From Blastococcus aurantiacus (GTDB lineage Bacteria; Actinomycetota; Actinomycetes; Mycobacteriales; Geodermatophilaceae): a stretch of 64,000 nt of DNA. The stretch is from assembly GCF_900102425.1 (NCBI RefSeq), contig NZ_FNBT01000003.1:1-64000 (forward strand), written 5' to 3'. Within the stretch, counting starts at the first letter, position 1. Every line of letters begins with the position of its first letter. Below are positions 1 through 10,816 of this stretch, piece by piece. A program made the translations under genes and the position numbers. Below the pieces are notes generated by a model. That model had not been told where the DNA came from and did not search any database. It saw nothing but the letters and a program-made list of their open reading frames with translations.

Positions 1-76
1 GGGTTCACCGTTCGACTTGCATGTGTTAAGCACGCCGCCAGCGTTCGTCCTGAGCCAGGATCAAACTCTCCGTAGA
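1..76 (-). rRNA. rrs: 16S ribosomal RNA, 5' end (partial)
   Basis: Read on the minus strand, positions 76 to 1 give the universal 5' end of bacterial 16S rRNA: AGAGTTTGATCCTGGCTCAG starts at 69, followed by the actinobacterial helix 3 region. The mature 5' end is placed near 76 by counting back from E. coli position 8, so it may be off by a few bases. Only the first ~76 nt are present; the rest of the rrn operon lies outside the window to the left. Confidence 0.97.
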
Positions 77-343
77 TGATTTGATCGCAGCTGAGAACCG
101 AGAGCTAGCACTCTCGATATCAATCAACCAAAGGAATCCCTGCCCCGACCACAAGTAGCCGGGACACGGGGTATTACTTGGCACTGACTTTCGGCACGCT
201 GTTGAGTTCTCAAAGAGCGGACGCGCAGACACTCGACCCTTCAGGGCGTCGTCCCTGGCTGGATGTCCAACACTACGCCGGTTTCCGTTGCCCCCGCCAG
301 CGGCGGGTCCCGGTCCGGCAGACCCTCAGGTCCGCGCGGCGCA
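77..343 (-). promoter_or_regulatory. rrn leader with boxA-like antitermination element
   Basis: This is the transcribed leader of the 16S gene. On the minus strand, 218 to 201 reads GCTCTTTGAGAACTCAAC, the boxA-type element conserved in actinobacterial rRNA leaders, where NusB/NusE-type factors act. A hairpin (arms 99-104 and 111-116) lies just upstream of the mature 16S end and is a likely part of the processing stem. No open reading frame here looks real. Confidence 0.8.
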
Positions 344-349
344 TGGAGA

Positions 350-380
350 ACCATACACGAGGTCCCGGGGGGCGTCGCAA
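350..380 (-). promoter_or_regulatory. candidate rrn promoter
   Basis: On the minus strand a -10 hexamer TATGGT (355-350) is preceded by TTGCGA (380-375) with a 19-nt spacer, slightly longer than ideal. Transcription would start near 343 and give a leader of about 270 nt. It is the best match between the end of dapB (414) and the boxA element; no clear second rrn promoter was seen. Confidence 0.5.
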
Positions 381-413
381 CCCCCCGTCCAGCGGTCCCC
401 GTCACACCCGGAC

Positions 414-1631
<1,218 letters not shown>

Positions 1632-1632
<1 letters not shown>

Positions 1633-2996
1633 CAGAGCCGGTCGAGGTCCGACTCGCGGTAGGGGCCGACGACGGCCAGGCACATCGGCCGGCCGAACAG
1701 TTCCGCGGCCACCTCGCGCACCTGCTGCTCGTCGACGGCGTCCAGCCGGGTCAGGACCTCCCGGACGGGGAGGTACTCGCCGTAGGAGAGCTCGCTCTTC
1801 CCGAGCCGGCTCATCCGGGAGCCGGTGTCCTCCAGGCCCAGCACCATGCCGCCCTTGAGCTGACCGCGGGCGCGCGCGACCTCCTCCGAGGTGAGCCCCG
1901 AGGCGGCGACGCCGTCCAGACCCTCGCGGATCAGGCCGAGCACCTCCGGCACCCGCTTCTTGGCGCACCCGGCGTACACGGAGAAGGCGCCTGCTCCCGC
2001 GTAGTGGGTGAGCGCCGAGCCGACGCTGTAGACCAGTCCCCGCTTCTCGCGGATCTCCTGGAACAGCCGCGAGCTCATCCCCCCGCCGACCGCGGCGTCG
2101 AGGACCGCGGCGGCATAGCGCCGTTCGTCCAGCCGGCCGAGCCCGGGTGTCCCCAGCAGGAGGTGGGTCTGCTCGGTGCGCCGCGTGATCAGGCCGGTCG
2201 AGCGGGCCGGCCGGTCCGCGCCGGGTTCCCCGACACGCAGCGGCGCCGGCTCCCCCGCGTCGGACAACCGGTCCCCGAAGGCGGCGGTGACCAGCTCCAG
2301 CACCTGCTGGTGGTCCACCCGCCCCGCGGCGGTGACGACCATCGAGGGCATGGCGTACCGCTGCCGGTACCAGCCGTCGACGTCGTCGCGGGACAACCCC
2401 TCGATCGATTCGACGGTGCCCAGCACCGAGCGGCCGAGCGGGGTGTCGCCGAAGAGGGTCTCGGAGAACAGGTCGTGGACGGCGTCCGCGGGCTCGTCGT
2501 CGCGCATGGCGATCTCCTCGAGCACCACCGTGCGCTCGGACTCGAGATCGGCCGCGGTGTTGGTCGCCTCGGTGACCAGGTCCGCGAGCAACGTGACCGC
2601 GAGCGGCAGGTCGCTGGCGAGCACGTTCGCGTAGAAGCACGTGTGCTCCTTGGCGGTGAACGCGTTCATCTCGCCGCCGACGGCATCCATCGCCGTCGCG
2701 ATCTCCAGCGCACCCCGCGACGTCGTCCCCTTGAACAGCAGGTGCTCGAGGAAGTGCGAGGAGCCGGCCACGGCCGGCGTCTCGTCCCGCGAGCCGACGT
2801 CGACCCAGATGCCCAGCGTCGCCGAGAGGACCCCGGGCATCGTCTCGGTGAGGACCCGCAGGCCCCCGGAAAGCGTCGTGCGCTCCACCCGGCCGCCGAC
2901 CTCGTCGAGGTCGAGCAGCTGGGTCACCCCGACGGGAACCGGGGCGGGTGCACCAGCACCCGCCCCGGTCCCGATCACGTCAGTGGACGTCGTCAC
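1632..2996 (-). CDS. M16 family zinc metallopeptidase
   Basis: A 454-residue insulinase/pitrilysin-type peptidase. The inverted zinc motif HFLEH sits at residues 81-85, with the downstream glutamate in [13 protein letters not shown] supplying the third ligand. The C-terminal half is the non-catalytic M16 domain with the RGLVYSVGS segment. It starts at a GTG that overlaps the pnp stop codon (GTGA), the usual arrangement of pnp followed by the M16 gene in actinobacteria. It probably degrades peptides in the cytosol; the natural substrate is unknown. Confidence 0.93.
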
Positions 2997-5260
2997 TCAC
3001 CCGCAGGTGCAGCGGCCTCGGCGGCCTCGGCGGCCTCGGCGGGAGCGGCCTGACCGGCGTCGCCCTCGGCGACCGGCACCAGGCTGATCTTGCCGCGGGC
3101 GTCGATGTCGGTGATCTCCACCTGCATCTTGTCGCCGACGTTGGCCACGTCCTCGACCTTGTTGATCCGCTTGCCGCCACCCAGCTTGCTGATGTGCACC
3201 AGGCCGTCGCGGCCGGGCAGCAGGGAGACGAAGGCGCCGAACGGCGTGGTCTTGACGACCGTGCCGAGGAAGCGCTCGCCGACCTTGGGCAGCGTCGGGT
3301 TGGCGATGGCGTTGATCCGGTCCACCGCGGCCTGGGCCGAGGGGCCGTCGGAGGCGCCGACGTAGATCGTGCCGTCGTCCTCGATGGTGATGTCCGCGCC
3401 GGTCTCGTCCTGGATCGCGTTGATCATCTGGCCCTTGGGGCCGATGACCGCACCGATCTTGTCGACCGGGATGCGCACCGTGGTCACGCGGGGCGCGTAC
3501 GGGCTCATCTCGTCGGGGGCGTCGATCGCCTCGTTCATCACGTCGAGGATGTGCAGCCGGGCCGCACGGGCCTGGGTCAGCGCACCGGCGAGGACGTCGG
3601 AGGGGATGCCGTCGAGCTTCGTGTCCAGCTGCAGCGCGGTCACGAAGTCGCGGGTGCCGGCGACCTTGAAGTCCATGTCACCGAACGCGTCCTCGGCACC
3701 GAGGATGTCGGTCAGCGCGACGTACTCGGTCTTGCCGTCGACCTCGTCGGAGACCAGGCCCATGGCGATGCCGGCGACCGGGGCCTTCAGCGGCACACCG
3801 GCGTTGAGCAGGGCCAGCGTCGAGGCGCAGACCGAGCCCATCGAGGTGGAGCCGTTGGAGCCCAGCGCCTCGGAGACCTGGCGGATCGCGTAGGGGAACT
3901 CTTCGCGGTCCGGCAGGACCGGCACCAGGGCCCGCTCGGCGAGCGCGCCGTGGCCGATCTCGCGGCGCTTGGGCGAGCCCACGCGGCCGGTCTCACCGGT
4001 GGAGTACGGCGGGAAGTTGTAGTTGTGCATGTAGCGCTTGCGCGTCACCGGCGAGAGCGTGTCCAGCTGCTGCTCCATGCGGAGCATGTTCAGCGTGGTG
4101 ACACCCAGGATCTGGGTCTCGCCGCGCTCGAACAGCGCCGAGCCGTGCACGCGCGGGATGACCTCGACCTCGGCCGACAGCGGCCGGATGTCGGTCAGGC
4201 CGCGGCCGTCGATGCGGACCTTGTCGCGGAGGATGCGCTGGCGGACGACCTTCTTGGTCAGCGCCCGGAACGCACCGGAGATCTCCTTCTCGCGGCCCTC
4301 GAACTGGCCGGAGAGGGCTGCCTTGACCTCGTCCTTGAGGGCGTCGGTGGCGTCCTCGCGCTCGGCCTTGCCGGCGATCTGCTGCGCCTGGGCCAGCTTG
4401 TCGCCGACGTGCGCCTCGACCGCGGCGTAGACGTCGTCCTGGTAGTCCAGGAAGCGGGGGAAGTCGGCGACCGGCTTGGCGGCCTTCTCGGCCATCGCGG
4501 ACTGCGCGTCGCACAGCGCCTTGATGAACGGCTTGGCGGCCTCGAGGCCCTGCGCCACGATCTCCTCGGTCGGAGCGGGAGCGCCACCGGCGACGAGCTC
4601 GATGGTCTTCTCGGTGGCCTCGGCCTCGACCATCATGATCGCGACGTCGCCGTCGGGGAGGACACGGCCGGCCACGACCATGTCGAAGACGGCGTTCTCG
4701 AGCTCGGTGTGGGTCGGGAAGCCGACCCACTGGCCGTTGATGAGGGCGACGCGGGTGGCGCCGATCGGGCCGGAGAACGGCAGACCCGAGAGCTGGGTGG
4801 ACGCCGAGGCGGCGTTGATCGCGACCACGTCGTAGAGGTGCGTCGGGTCCAGCGCCATGACGGTGATGACGACCTGGACCTCGTTGCGCAGGCCCTTGGC
4901 GAAGGTCGGGCGCAGCGGGCGGTCGATCAGGCGGCAGGTGAGGATCGCGTCCTCGGACGGGCGGCCCTCGCGACGGAAGAACGAGCCGGGGATGCGCCCA
5001 GCGGCGTACATCCGCTCCTCGACGTCGACGGTGAGCGGGAAGAAGTCGAACTGCTCCTTGGGCTGGCGGCCGGCCGTGGTGGCCGAGAGCAGCATGGTGT
5101 CGCCCATGGTGACGACGACGGAGCCGGCGGCCTGCTTGGCGAGGCGGCCGGTCTCGAAGGTGATCGAACGGCTGCCGAAGCTGCCGTTGTCGATGACCGC
5201 GGTGGCGGTGGTGACGCCGTCCTCGGCGTCGAACTCTGCGGTGATGGTGGGTGCGGACAC
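2993..5260 (-). CDS. pnp: polyribonucleotide nucleotidyltransferase (PNPase)
   Basis: PNPase degrades RNA 3' to 5' phosphorolytically and can synthesise heteropolymeric tails; in actinobacteria it is often called gpsI. The 755-residue protein shows two RNase PH domains (start [20 protein letters not shown]; second core [13 protein letters not shown]), a KH domain with VIGPKGQMI and a C-terminal S1 domain, then a short Ala/Glu tail encoded by a 9-nt repeat at 3012-3038. I place the start at the GTG at 5260 ([10 protein letters not shown]), preceded by GAAGGA, because homologues begin just before the first PH domain; an in-frame extension to 5398 lacks family similarity. Confidence 0.97.
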   Translation of the reverse strand: MSAPTITAEFDAEDGVTTATAVIDNGSFGSRSITFETGRLAKQAAGSVVVTMGDTMLLSATTAGRQPKEQFDFFPLTVDVEERMYAAGRIPGSFFRREGRPSEDAILTCRLIDRPLRPTFAKGLRNEVQVVITVMALDPTHLYDVVAINAASASTQLSGLPFSGPIGATRVALINGQWVGFPTHTELENAVFDMVVAGRVLPDGDVAIMMVEAEATEKTIELVAGGAPAPTEEIVAQGLEAAKPFIKALCDAQSAMAEKAAKPVADFPRFLDYQDDVYAAVEAHVGDKLAQAQQIAGKAEREDATDALKDEVKAALSGQFEGREKEISGAFRALTKKVVRQRILRDKVRIDGRGLTDIRPLSAEVEVIPRVHGSALFERGETQILGVTTLNMLRMEQQLDTLSPVTRKRYMHNYNFPPYSTGETGRVGSPKRREIGHGALAERALVPVLPDREEFPYAIRQVSEALGSNGSTSMGSVCASTLALLNAGVPLKAPVAGIAMGLVSDEVDGKTEYVALTDILGAEDAFGDMDFKVAGTRDFVTALQLDTKLDGIPSDVLAGALTQARAARLHILDVMNEAIDAPDEMSPYAPRVTTVRIPVDKIGAVIGPKGQMINAIQDETGADITIEDDGTIYVGASDGPSAQAAVDRINAIANPTLPKVGERFLGTVVKTTPFGAFVSLLPGRDGLVHISKLGGGKRINKVEDVANVGDKMQVEITDIDARGKISLVPVAEGDAGQAAPAEAAEAAEAAAPAGE

Positions 5261-5511
5261 GTGTCCTTCTCTCTTCTTCGTCGCATCGGCCTCGTGCCGA
5301 CCTACGACTCCTCTGACGGCCAGTCCTGGACTGGTTGCCGTCCTGCGTCCGGGGCGACCGGTGCTCGATCGAAGCCCTCGGGAGCTGGTTCCCCGCATGG
5401 GGGGAGGCCATTCCTCGCGGTGGAGGAGCGTGCCCGGGGGCCACTACCGAGGACCGGTCCTCGAGGGACGCGTCCGGCGGCTGGCCGGTTCTCCCCGGGC
5501 GGCGGGTGCCG
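5261..5511 (-). other. rpsO-pnp intergenic leader with palindrome
   Basis: About 250 nt without a credible gene separate the rpsO hairpin from pnp. It contains a perfect 16-bp palindrome at 5448-5463 (CGAGGACC/GGTCCTCG) and a small hairpin (CCAGTC-CTG-GACTGG) near 5323-5337. In other bacteria this gap carries the pnp promoter and an RNase III/PNPase autoregulatory stem; that role here is inferred from position only. Confidence 0.45.
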
Positions 5512-5560
5512 CACGAGGAAGGGGACCGTCCCGGAGTGATCCGGGAGCGGCCCCCTCGTG
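5512..5560 (-). terminator. hairpin terminator after rpsO
   Basis: A 49-nt near-continuous hairpin starts 4 nt after the rpsO stop codon. The outer arms are CACGAGG (5512-5518) and CCTCGTG (5554-5560), and the inner arms are TCCCGGA and TCCGGGA around a GTGA loop. There is no U-tract, as is common for actinobacterial terminators. It may instead protect the rpsO 3' end. Confidence 0.7.
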
Positions 5561-5564
5561 GTGC

Positions 5565-5834
5565 CTAGCGGCGCAGACCGAGCCGCTCGATGAGCGACCG
5601 GTAGCGGTTGATGTCGGTCTTGGCGAGGTAGTTCAGCAGCCGACGGCGGCGACCGACCAGCAGGAGCAGACCACGACGGCTGTGGTGGTCGTGCTTGTGC
5701 ATCCTGAGGTGCTCGGTCAGGTCGCTGATCCGACGGCTGAGCATCGCGACCTGCACCTCGGGCGAACCGGTGTCGTTCTCGACCGTCGCGTAGTCGGTCA
5801 TGATCTGCTTCTTGAGCGCGCTGTCGAGCGCCAT
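5565..5834 (-). CDS. rpsO: 30S ribosomal protein S15
   Basis: An 89-residue protein, the usual length for S15, a primary 16S rRNA-binding protein of the 30S platform. Family signatures are clear: [30 protein letters not shown] and a C-terminal [21 protein letters not shown]. It lies between ribF and pnp as in most actinobacteria and is followed at once by a strong hairpin. Confidence 0.98.
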   Translation of the reverse strand: MALDSALKKQIMTDYATVENDTGSPEVQVAMLSRRISDLTEHLRMHKHDHHSRRGLLLLVGRRRRLLNYLAKTDINRYRSLIERLGLRR

Positions 5835-5926
5835 TGTTCGCCTCCGGGGCGGGTCACGTGTGGCCCTCGGTCTGAATCACGAGGGCAGGTCGCACACACG
5901 TCGGTCACCCGACGTCACCACCCAGG

Positions 5927-6886
5927 CTACATGCCGAGGATCTGGCGGGTGTCCGTGACGTCCTTGGCCATGGCCGCCAGCAGACCCTCGATGTCGGCGA
6001 AGGCCTCCATCGGCCGCAGGCGCGAGGCGAACTCCACGCCGACGTGCTCGCCGTAGAGATCGCCGTCGTAGTCCAGGACGAAGGCCTCGACGGTGCGCCG
6101 GCTGCCCTGGAACGTGGGATTGGTGCCCACGGAGATGGCGGCGGGGAGGCGCTCGCGGCTGGCGCCGCTGCGGGGGTCGCGGGTGACCAGGTGCCCGGCG
6201 TAGACGCCGTCGGCGGGGATGGCGGTGTACTGCGGGCTCTCCACGTTCGCCGTCGGGTAGCCGAGGTCCCGGCCCCGCCGGTCCCCGCGCACGACGACGC
6301 CGTCGACGCGGTGCGGCCGCCCGAGGGCCCGGGCGGCGGAGACCATGTCGCCCGCAGCCACGCATGCTCGGATGTAGGTCGAGGAGATGGTCACGTCCCC
6401 GGAGTCGGAGGTGTCCTCCGCCAGCGGCACGCCCTCGACGGCGAAGCCGAACCGGCGGCCCTCCGCGGTGAGGCTGGTGACGGTTCCGGCGGCCCGGTGC
6501 CCGTAGGTGAAGTTCTCCCCCACCACGACCTGCGCGGCGTGCAGGTGCTCGACCAGCACGGTGTGCGTGAACGTCTCCGGGGGAAGCCGCATGAACTCCG
6601 CGGTGAACGGCAGCACGCACATGGCGTCCACGCCGAGCCCCGCCACCAGCTCGGCCTTGCGGTCCAGCGAGGTGAGGATCGCCGGGTGCGAGCCCGGCCG
6701 CACGACCTCGGCCGGGTGCGGGTCGAAGGTGAGCAGCAGGCAGGGACGGCGCATCGCCTGCGCCCGGGCGACCGCGGCGCCGATCAGCTTCTGGTGCCCG
6801 CGGTGGACGCCGTCGTACATGCCGATGGTGACCACGGTGCGGCCGAGATCGGCCGGGGTGGCCTCCAGGCCTCGCCAGCGCTGCAC
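5927..6886 (-). CDS. ribF: bifunctional riboflavin kinase / FAD synthetase
   Basis: RibF converts riboflavin to FMN and then FAD. The 319-residue protein has the N-terminal nucleotidyltransferase domain with GMYDGVHRGHQ (residues 22-32, HxGH type) and the ISSTYIR motif, then the C-terminal flavokinase domain with YPTANV and SVGTNPTF. Length fits the bifunctional family. It starts at GTG and sits upstream of rpsO, the standard actinobacterial context; no FMN riboswitch is visible upstream. Confidence 0.96.
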   Translation of the reverse strand: MQRWRGLEATPADLGRTVVTIGMYDGVHRGHQKLIGAAVARAQAMRRPCLLLTFDPHPAEVVRPGSHPAILTSLDRKAELVAGLGVDAMCVLPFTAEFMRLPPETFTHTVLVEHLHAAQVVVGENFTYGHRAAGTVTSLTAEGRRFGFAVEGVPLAEDTSDSGDVTISSTYIRACVAAGDMVSAARALGRPHRVDGVVVRGDRRGRDLGYPTANVESPQYTAIPADGVYAGHLVTRDPRSGASRERLPAAISVGTNPTFQGSRRTVEAFVLDYDGDLYGEHVGVEFASRLRPMEAFADIEGLLAAMAKDVTDTRQILGM

Positions 6887-6914
6887 GTGTCCGACGCCCT
6901 CCGTCCGGTGGTGG

Positions 6915-8054
6915 TCAGCCGACGCGGTGCAGCCAGCCGTGGGTGTCGGCCACCCGCCCGTGCTGGATGTCGAGCAGCGCCTCGCGCAGCCGCATGGTCA
7001 GCGGGCCGGGGGTGCCGTCGCCCACGGTGAAGTCACCGGTCCGGGCCTTGACCACGCCCACCGGGGTGATCACGGCCGCGGTCCCGCAGGCGAAGGTCTC
7101 GGTGACCGTGCCCTCGGCGACGCCCTGGCGCCACTCGTCCAGCGAGTAGCGCCGCTCGGTGACCCGGAGCCCGAGCCCACGGGCGACCTCCATGAGGGAG
7201 TCGCGGGTGATGCCGGGCAGCAGGCTCCCGGAGAGCTCGGGGGTGACGAGTTCGGCGTCCTCGCCGGAGCCGAGGACGAAGAACAGGTTCATCCCGCCCA
7301 GCTCCTCGATGTACTTCTTCTCCACCGCGTCGAGGTAGACGACCTGGTCGCAGCCGAGCGCGGAGGCCTCCTGCTGCGGCAGCAGGCTGGCGGCGTAGTT
7401 GCCGGCGCACTTCACGTCGCCGGTACCGCCGGGGGCGGCGCGGGCGTACTCCTCCGAGACGTAGACCGACACCGGGTGCACGCCCCGCGGGAAGTACGCC
7501 CCGGCCGGGCTGGCGATGATCAGGAAGAGGTACTCGTGCGCCGGCCGCACGCCGAGGAACGGCTCGCTGGCGAGCATGTAGGGCCGCAGGTACAGCGTCT
7601 GGTCGGGCCCGGTGGGCACCCAGTCGCGGTCGGCGTCGACGAGCGCGTCGACGGCCGTGAGGAAGGACTCCTCGGGCACGACCGGCATCGCGAGGCGGCG
7701 GGCGCTGCGGGCGAAGCGCGCGGCGTTGGCCTCCGGGCGGAACATCGCGACGCTGCCGTCGGGCTGCGCGTAGGCCTTGAGCCCCTCGAAGATCGACTGC
7801 GCGTAGTGCAGGGCCGCCGTCGCCGGGTCCATGGGCAGCGGCCCGTACGTGGTCAGGCGGGCGTCGTACCAGCCCTGCCCCTCCCGGTAACGGGCCACGA
7901 ACATGCTGTCGGTGAAGTACCGGCCGAAGCCCGGGTCCTCCAGCAGCTCCGCGCGCTCGACGGGGCTGCGCCGGCGCACGTCCTCCACGACCACCGGCAC
8001 GCCCTCGGTGAACATCCGCGCGGAGGTACGGCTGTCGCTGAGCGTGTCGGTCAT
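6915..8054 (-). CDS. ilvE: branched-chain amino acid aminotransferase
   Basis: IlvE is a PLP-dependent fold-type IV enzyme that transaminates Leu, Ile and Val with 2-oxoglutarate. The 379-residue protein matches the long (group II) form: HYAQSIFEGLKAYA near the N-terminus, the PLP lysine in VKCAGNYAASLL, IEELGGMNLFFV, and the TVTETFACGTAAVI cofactor loop. The start is the ATG at 8054, preceded by AGGTGGGAG; an in-frame GTG nine bases upstream overlaps that ribosome-binding site and is less likely. Only 28 nt separate it from ribF downstream. Confidence 0.95.
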   Translation of the reverse strand: MTDTLSDSRTSARMFTEGVPVVVEDVRRRSPVERAELLEDPGFGRYFTDSMFVARYREGQGWYDARLTTYGPLPMDPATAALHYAQSIFEGLKAYAQPDGSVAMFRPEANAARFARSARRLAMPVVPEESFLTAVDALVDADRDWVPTGPDQTLYLRPYMLASEPFLGVRPAHEYLFLIIASPAGAYFPRGVHPVSVYVSEEYARAAPGGTGDVKCAGNYAASLLPQQEASALGCDQVVYLDAVEKKYIEELGGMNLFFVLGSGEDAELVTPELSGSLLPGITRDSLMEVARGLGLRVTERRYSLDEWRQGVAEGTVTETFACGTAAVITPVGVVKARTGDFTVGDGTPGPLTMRLREALLDIQHGRVADTHGWLHRVG

Positions 8055-8166
8055 GGCTCCCACCTGCAGATGAACGCGTCCGGGCGGCCGGCGACCACCG
8101 GGCCCGCGCCCACACTATCCCCGCCTCCGGCGGCGGCCGGGAGCCGACCGCCGCCGGGCGGCCCGA

Positions 8167-8505
8167 TCAGGCCTGGTTCTCCTGGTTGGCGGTGGGACCC
8201 GCGTACTCGAGCACCTCGTAGGTCCAGACGTGGGCCGAGTGCGGGGCCGCGGACGCCAGGGTGTCACCGCCCCCGTCGTGGGCCCGGTCGAAGTCCTGGC
8301 TCGACTGCCAGGCCTCGTAGGCCTCGTGGCTGCTCCACCGGGTGTAGACCAGGTACTGGTCGGTGCCCTCGAGCGGGCGCAGCAGCTCGAACCACTCGAA
8401 GCCGGGGGTGGACTCCACGGCCCCGGCGCGGCCGCGGAAGCGCTCCTCGAACCGGTCCTGCTTGTCCTTCGGGACGGTGATCGCGTTGATCTTCACGACG
8501 CTCAT
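8167..8505 (-). CDS. antibiotic biosynthesis monooxygenase (ABM) domain protein
   Basis: A 112-residue single-domain ferredoxin-like protein of the ABM/HmoA-like family. Visible features are the N-terminal INAITVPKDKQDRFEERF strand-helix, PGFEWFELLRP and the YTRWSSHEAYEAWQ segment. Members are heme-degrading or cofactor-free quinol monooxygenases, and the substrate cannot be told from sequence. The start is the ATG at 8505 behind GGGGAGGG; an upstream in-frame extension has no family match. Confidence 0.87.
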   Translation of the reverse strand: MSVVKINAITVPKDKQDRFEERFRGRAGAVESTPGFEWFELLRPLEGTDQYLVYTRWSSHEAYEAWQSSQDFDRAHDGGGDTLASAAPHSAHVWTYEVLEYAGPTANQENQA

Positions 8506-8570
8506 GGCCCTCCCCTTCCCGGCACGCCCGGCGATCAATCGCGCGGCGGGGTCCGCTCACCGGAAAGGCG

Positions 8571-9494
8571 TCAGCCCTCGCGCGGCGGGAAGCCCACGGC
8601 CACGCGCGCGGTCGGGCCCGCGTCCTCGACCAGCGCGACGAGGCGGCCGTCAGGGTCCACCGCCGCGTGCAGTCCCGGCCCGCCGGTAGCCGGGATGCGC
8701 TGGCCGTAGCCGACGGCCGTGGCCTCCTGCGCGGTGAGGCCCCGCTCGGGGAAGACCAGCCGGGCGGCGTCGGTCAGGCCCAGCACGCCTGCTCCCCCAC
8801 CGGCGGCCAGCGCGGCTCCCGCGTCCTCGACGGGGGCGGCCTGCGCGATGGTGAACGGCCCGGAGGCGGTCCGCCGCAGCGCAGTGAGGTGCCCGCCCAC
8901 GCCGAGGGCGGCCCCGGCGTCGCGTGCGATCGCCCGGATGTAGGTGCCGGCGGTGCACTCGACGGTGACGTCGACGTCGACCAGGTCCGGCTCCGGGCGC
9001 GTGACGCGGTGGACGTCGAGCCGGTGCACCACCACCGAGCGCGGCTCCAGCATGACCTCCTCCCCCGCCCGGACGCGGTCGTAGGACCGGCGACCGGCGA
9101 CCTTGACCGCGCTCACCGACGACGGGACCTGCTGCAGCGGGCCGGTCTGGGCGGCCAGGGCGGCGCGGATCGCGTCGTCGTCCAGCCCCGCGGTCGAGGC
9201 GGCGGCGAGCAGCTCGCCCTCCCGGTCGTCGGTGACCGTCGACTGCCCCAGACGGATGGTCGCCTCGTAGGTCTTGTCGTGGCCACCGACGTACCCGAGC
9301 AGCCGGGTGGCGGCCCCGACGCCGAGGACCAGCAGGCCGGTGGCCATGGGGTCGAGCGTGCCGGCGTGGCCGACCTTGCGGACCGAGAGCACCCGCCGGG
9401 CCCAGGCGACGACGTCGTGCGACGTCATCCCGCCGGGCTTGTCGACCAGCAGCAGACCGGGAGGGACGTCGGCATCGGGACGGCGGGGGCTCAC
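8571..9494 (-). CDS. truB: tRNA pseudouridine(55) synthase
   Basis: TruB isomerises U55 in the T-loop of tRNAs. The 307-residue protein carries the catalytic motif GHAGTLDPMATG with the nucleophile Asp48, KTYEATIRLG, and the C-terminal PUA-like region. The N-terminal LLLVDKPGGMTSHDVV is characteristic. The GTG start overlaps the stop of the upstream MATE gene (GTGA), so the two are co-transcribed. Confidence 0.97.
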   Translation of the reverse strand: MSPRRPDADVPPGLLLVDKPGGMTSHDVVAWARRVLSVRKVGHAGTLDPMATGLLVLGVGAATRLLGYVGGHDKTYEATIRLGQSTVTDDREGELLAAASTAGLDDDAIRAALAAQTGPLQQVPSSVSAVKVAGRRSYDRVRAGEEVMLEPRSVVVHRLDVHRVTRPEPDLVDVDVTVECTAGTYIRAIARDAGAALGVGGHLTALRRTASGPFTIAQAAPVEDAGAALAAGGGAGVLGLTDAARLVFPERGLTAQEATAVGYGQRIPATGGPGLHAAVDPDGRLVALVEDAGPTARVAVGFPPREG

Positions 9495-10771
9495 GCCGTA
9501 ACCGTCTCAGGCGCCTCGAGCCACCGGTCGCCGGCCACCCGCACGAGCACGCCGGCCAGCCGGAGACCGATGAACAGGCACAGGCCGGTCCACACCCCGG
9601 CCAGGCCCCAGTCCAGCGGCCCGGACAGCAGCGACAGCGGCAGGAACCCGACGACCGCCGAGCCGATGGTGAGCGTGCGCAGGTAGCCCACGTCCCCGGC
9701 GCCCATGAGGACGCCGTCCAGCGCGAACACCACGCCGGCCAGCGGCTGCATGGCGGCCAGGAACCACCAGACCAGCAGCGCCTGGTCGACGACGGCGGGG
9801 TCGTCGGTGAACAGCGGCGGGAGGACGCCGCGCAGGGCGAGCAGCAGCACCGCCACCGCCGCACCCGTGCCCAGCCCCCAGAGCGCCACCCGCCGGGCGG
9901 TGACCCGGGCCTCGGCGGGCCGGCCGGCACCGAGGGCGTGCCCGACGAGGGTCTGGGCGGCGACGGCGTAGGCGTCGAGCACCAGGGCCAGGAAGAAGAA
10001 CAGCTGGAGCGCGATCTGGTGCGCACCCAGCTGCGCGGTACCGGCACGGGCGGCGACGCCCGCCGCCACGAGGAAGGACACCTGCAGCACCGCGGCGCGC
10101 AGGAGCAGGTCGCGGCCGATGACCAGCTGGGAGAGGACGGCCGCGGGGCGGGGACGCCAGTCGGCGTCCTCCCGCGCGATGGCCCGCAGGAACAGGCCCG
10201 CGGTCACCGCCTGGCCGACCACGTTGGCCACCGCGGAGCCCACCAGGCCCCAGCCGGCCGGGTAGACCAGCAGCGGGCAGAGCACCAGGCTGACCAGGCT
10301 GCCGGCCAGCACGAACCGGACCGGCCGGCGCAGCTCCTGGACGCCGCGCAGCCAGCCGTTGCCGGCCAGCGAGACCAGCAGCAGAGGGGCGCCGAGCGAG
10401 GCGACCCGCAGCCACTCCTCGCCGGCCTCCGCGACCGGTCCGGCACCCCCGGCCAGCAGCCGGGTGAAGGGACCGGCGGTGAGCTGGAAGAACGTCAGGA
10501 CGACCAGGCCGAGCCCCGCGGCCAGCCAGGTGGCCTGGACCCCTTCCGCGACCGCGCCGGCCCGGTCGCCCGCACCCGCTCGCCGGGCGGCACGGGCCGT
10601 CGTGCCGTAGGCGAGGAAGTTCAGCAGCGCAGCCGCCCACGCCAGCAGCCCTCCGCCCACCGCCAGGCCACCCAGCGCCACGGTGCCCAGGTTGCCGACG
10701 ACCGCGGTGTCGACCAGCAGGTACAGCGGTTCCGCGGCGAGGACGACCAGCGCCGGGAGCGCCAGCGACAC
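9491..10771 (-). CDS. MATE family efflux transporter (DinF-like)
   Basis: A 426-residue membrane protein with about 12 hydrophobic segments and the MATE N-terminal signature ALPALVVLAAEPLYLLVDTAVVGNLGT, typical of DinF-type Na+ or H+ coupled multidrug exporters. In actinobacteria this gene regularly sits between the DHH phosphodiesterase and truB, as here. The start is the GTG at 10771. No good ribosome-binding site precedes it, and the only upstream in-frame stop is that of nrnA, 45 nt away. The exported substrate is unknown. Confidence 0.92.
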   Translation of the reverse strand: MSLALPALVVLAAEPLYLLVDTAVVGNLGTVALGGLAVGGGLLAWAAALLNFLAYGTTARAARRAGAGDRAGAVAEGVQATWLAAGLGLVVLTFFQLTAGPFTRLLAGGAGPVAEAGEEWLRVASLGAPLLLVSLAGNGWLRGVQELRRPVRFVLAGSLVSLVLCPLLVYPAGWGLVGSAVANVVGQAVTAGLFLRAIAREDADWRPRPAAVLSQLVIGRDLLLRAAVLQVSFLVAAGVAARAGTAQLGAHQIALQLFFFLALVLDAYAVAAQTLVGHALGAGRPAEARVTARRVALWGLGTGAAVAVLLLALRGVLPPLFTDDPAVVDQALLVWWFLAAMQPLAGVVFALDGVLMGAGDVGYLRTLTIGSAVVGFLPLSLLSGPLDWGLAGVWTGLCLFIGLRLAGVLVRVAGDRWLEAPETVTA

Positions 10772-10816
10772 GACCGACGGCGGCGCGGACGGAGCGGGGA
10801 TGACCGGTCGCCCCGG

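Noticed and set aside
5302-5514. 70-codon minus-strand frame in the rpsO-pnp spacer
   Set aside because: No ribosome-binding site, atypical composition, and it overlaps structured leader DNA.
2948-5539. An 863-codon plus-strand open frame over pnp
   Set aside because: It is an antisense shadow of PNPase, made of repetitive Leu/Gly/Asp/Val without domains.
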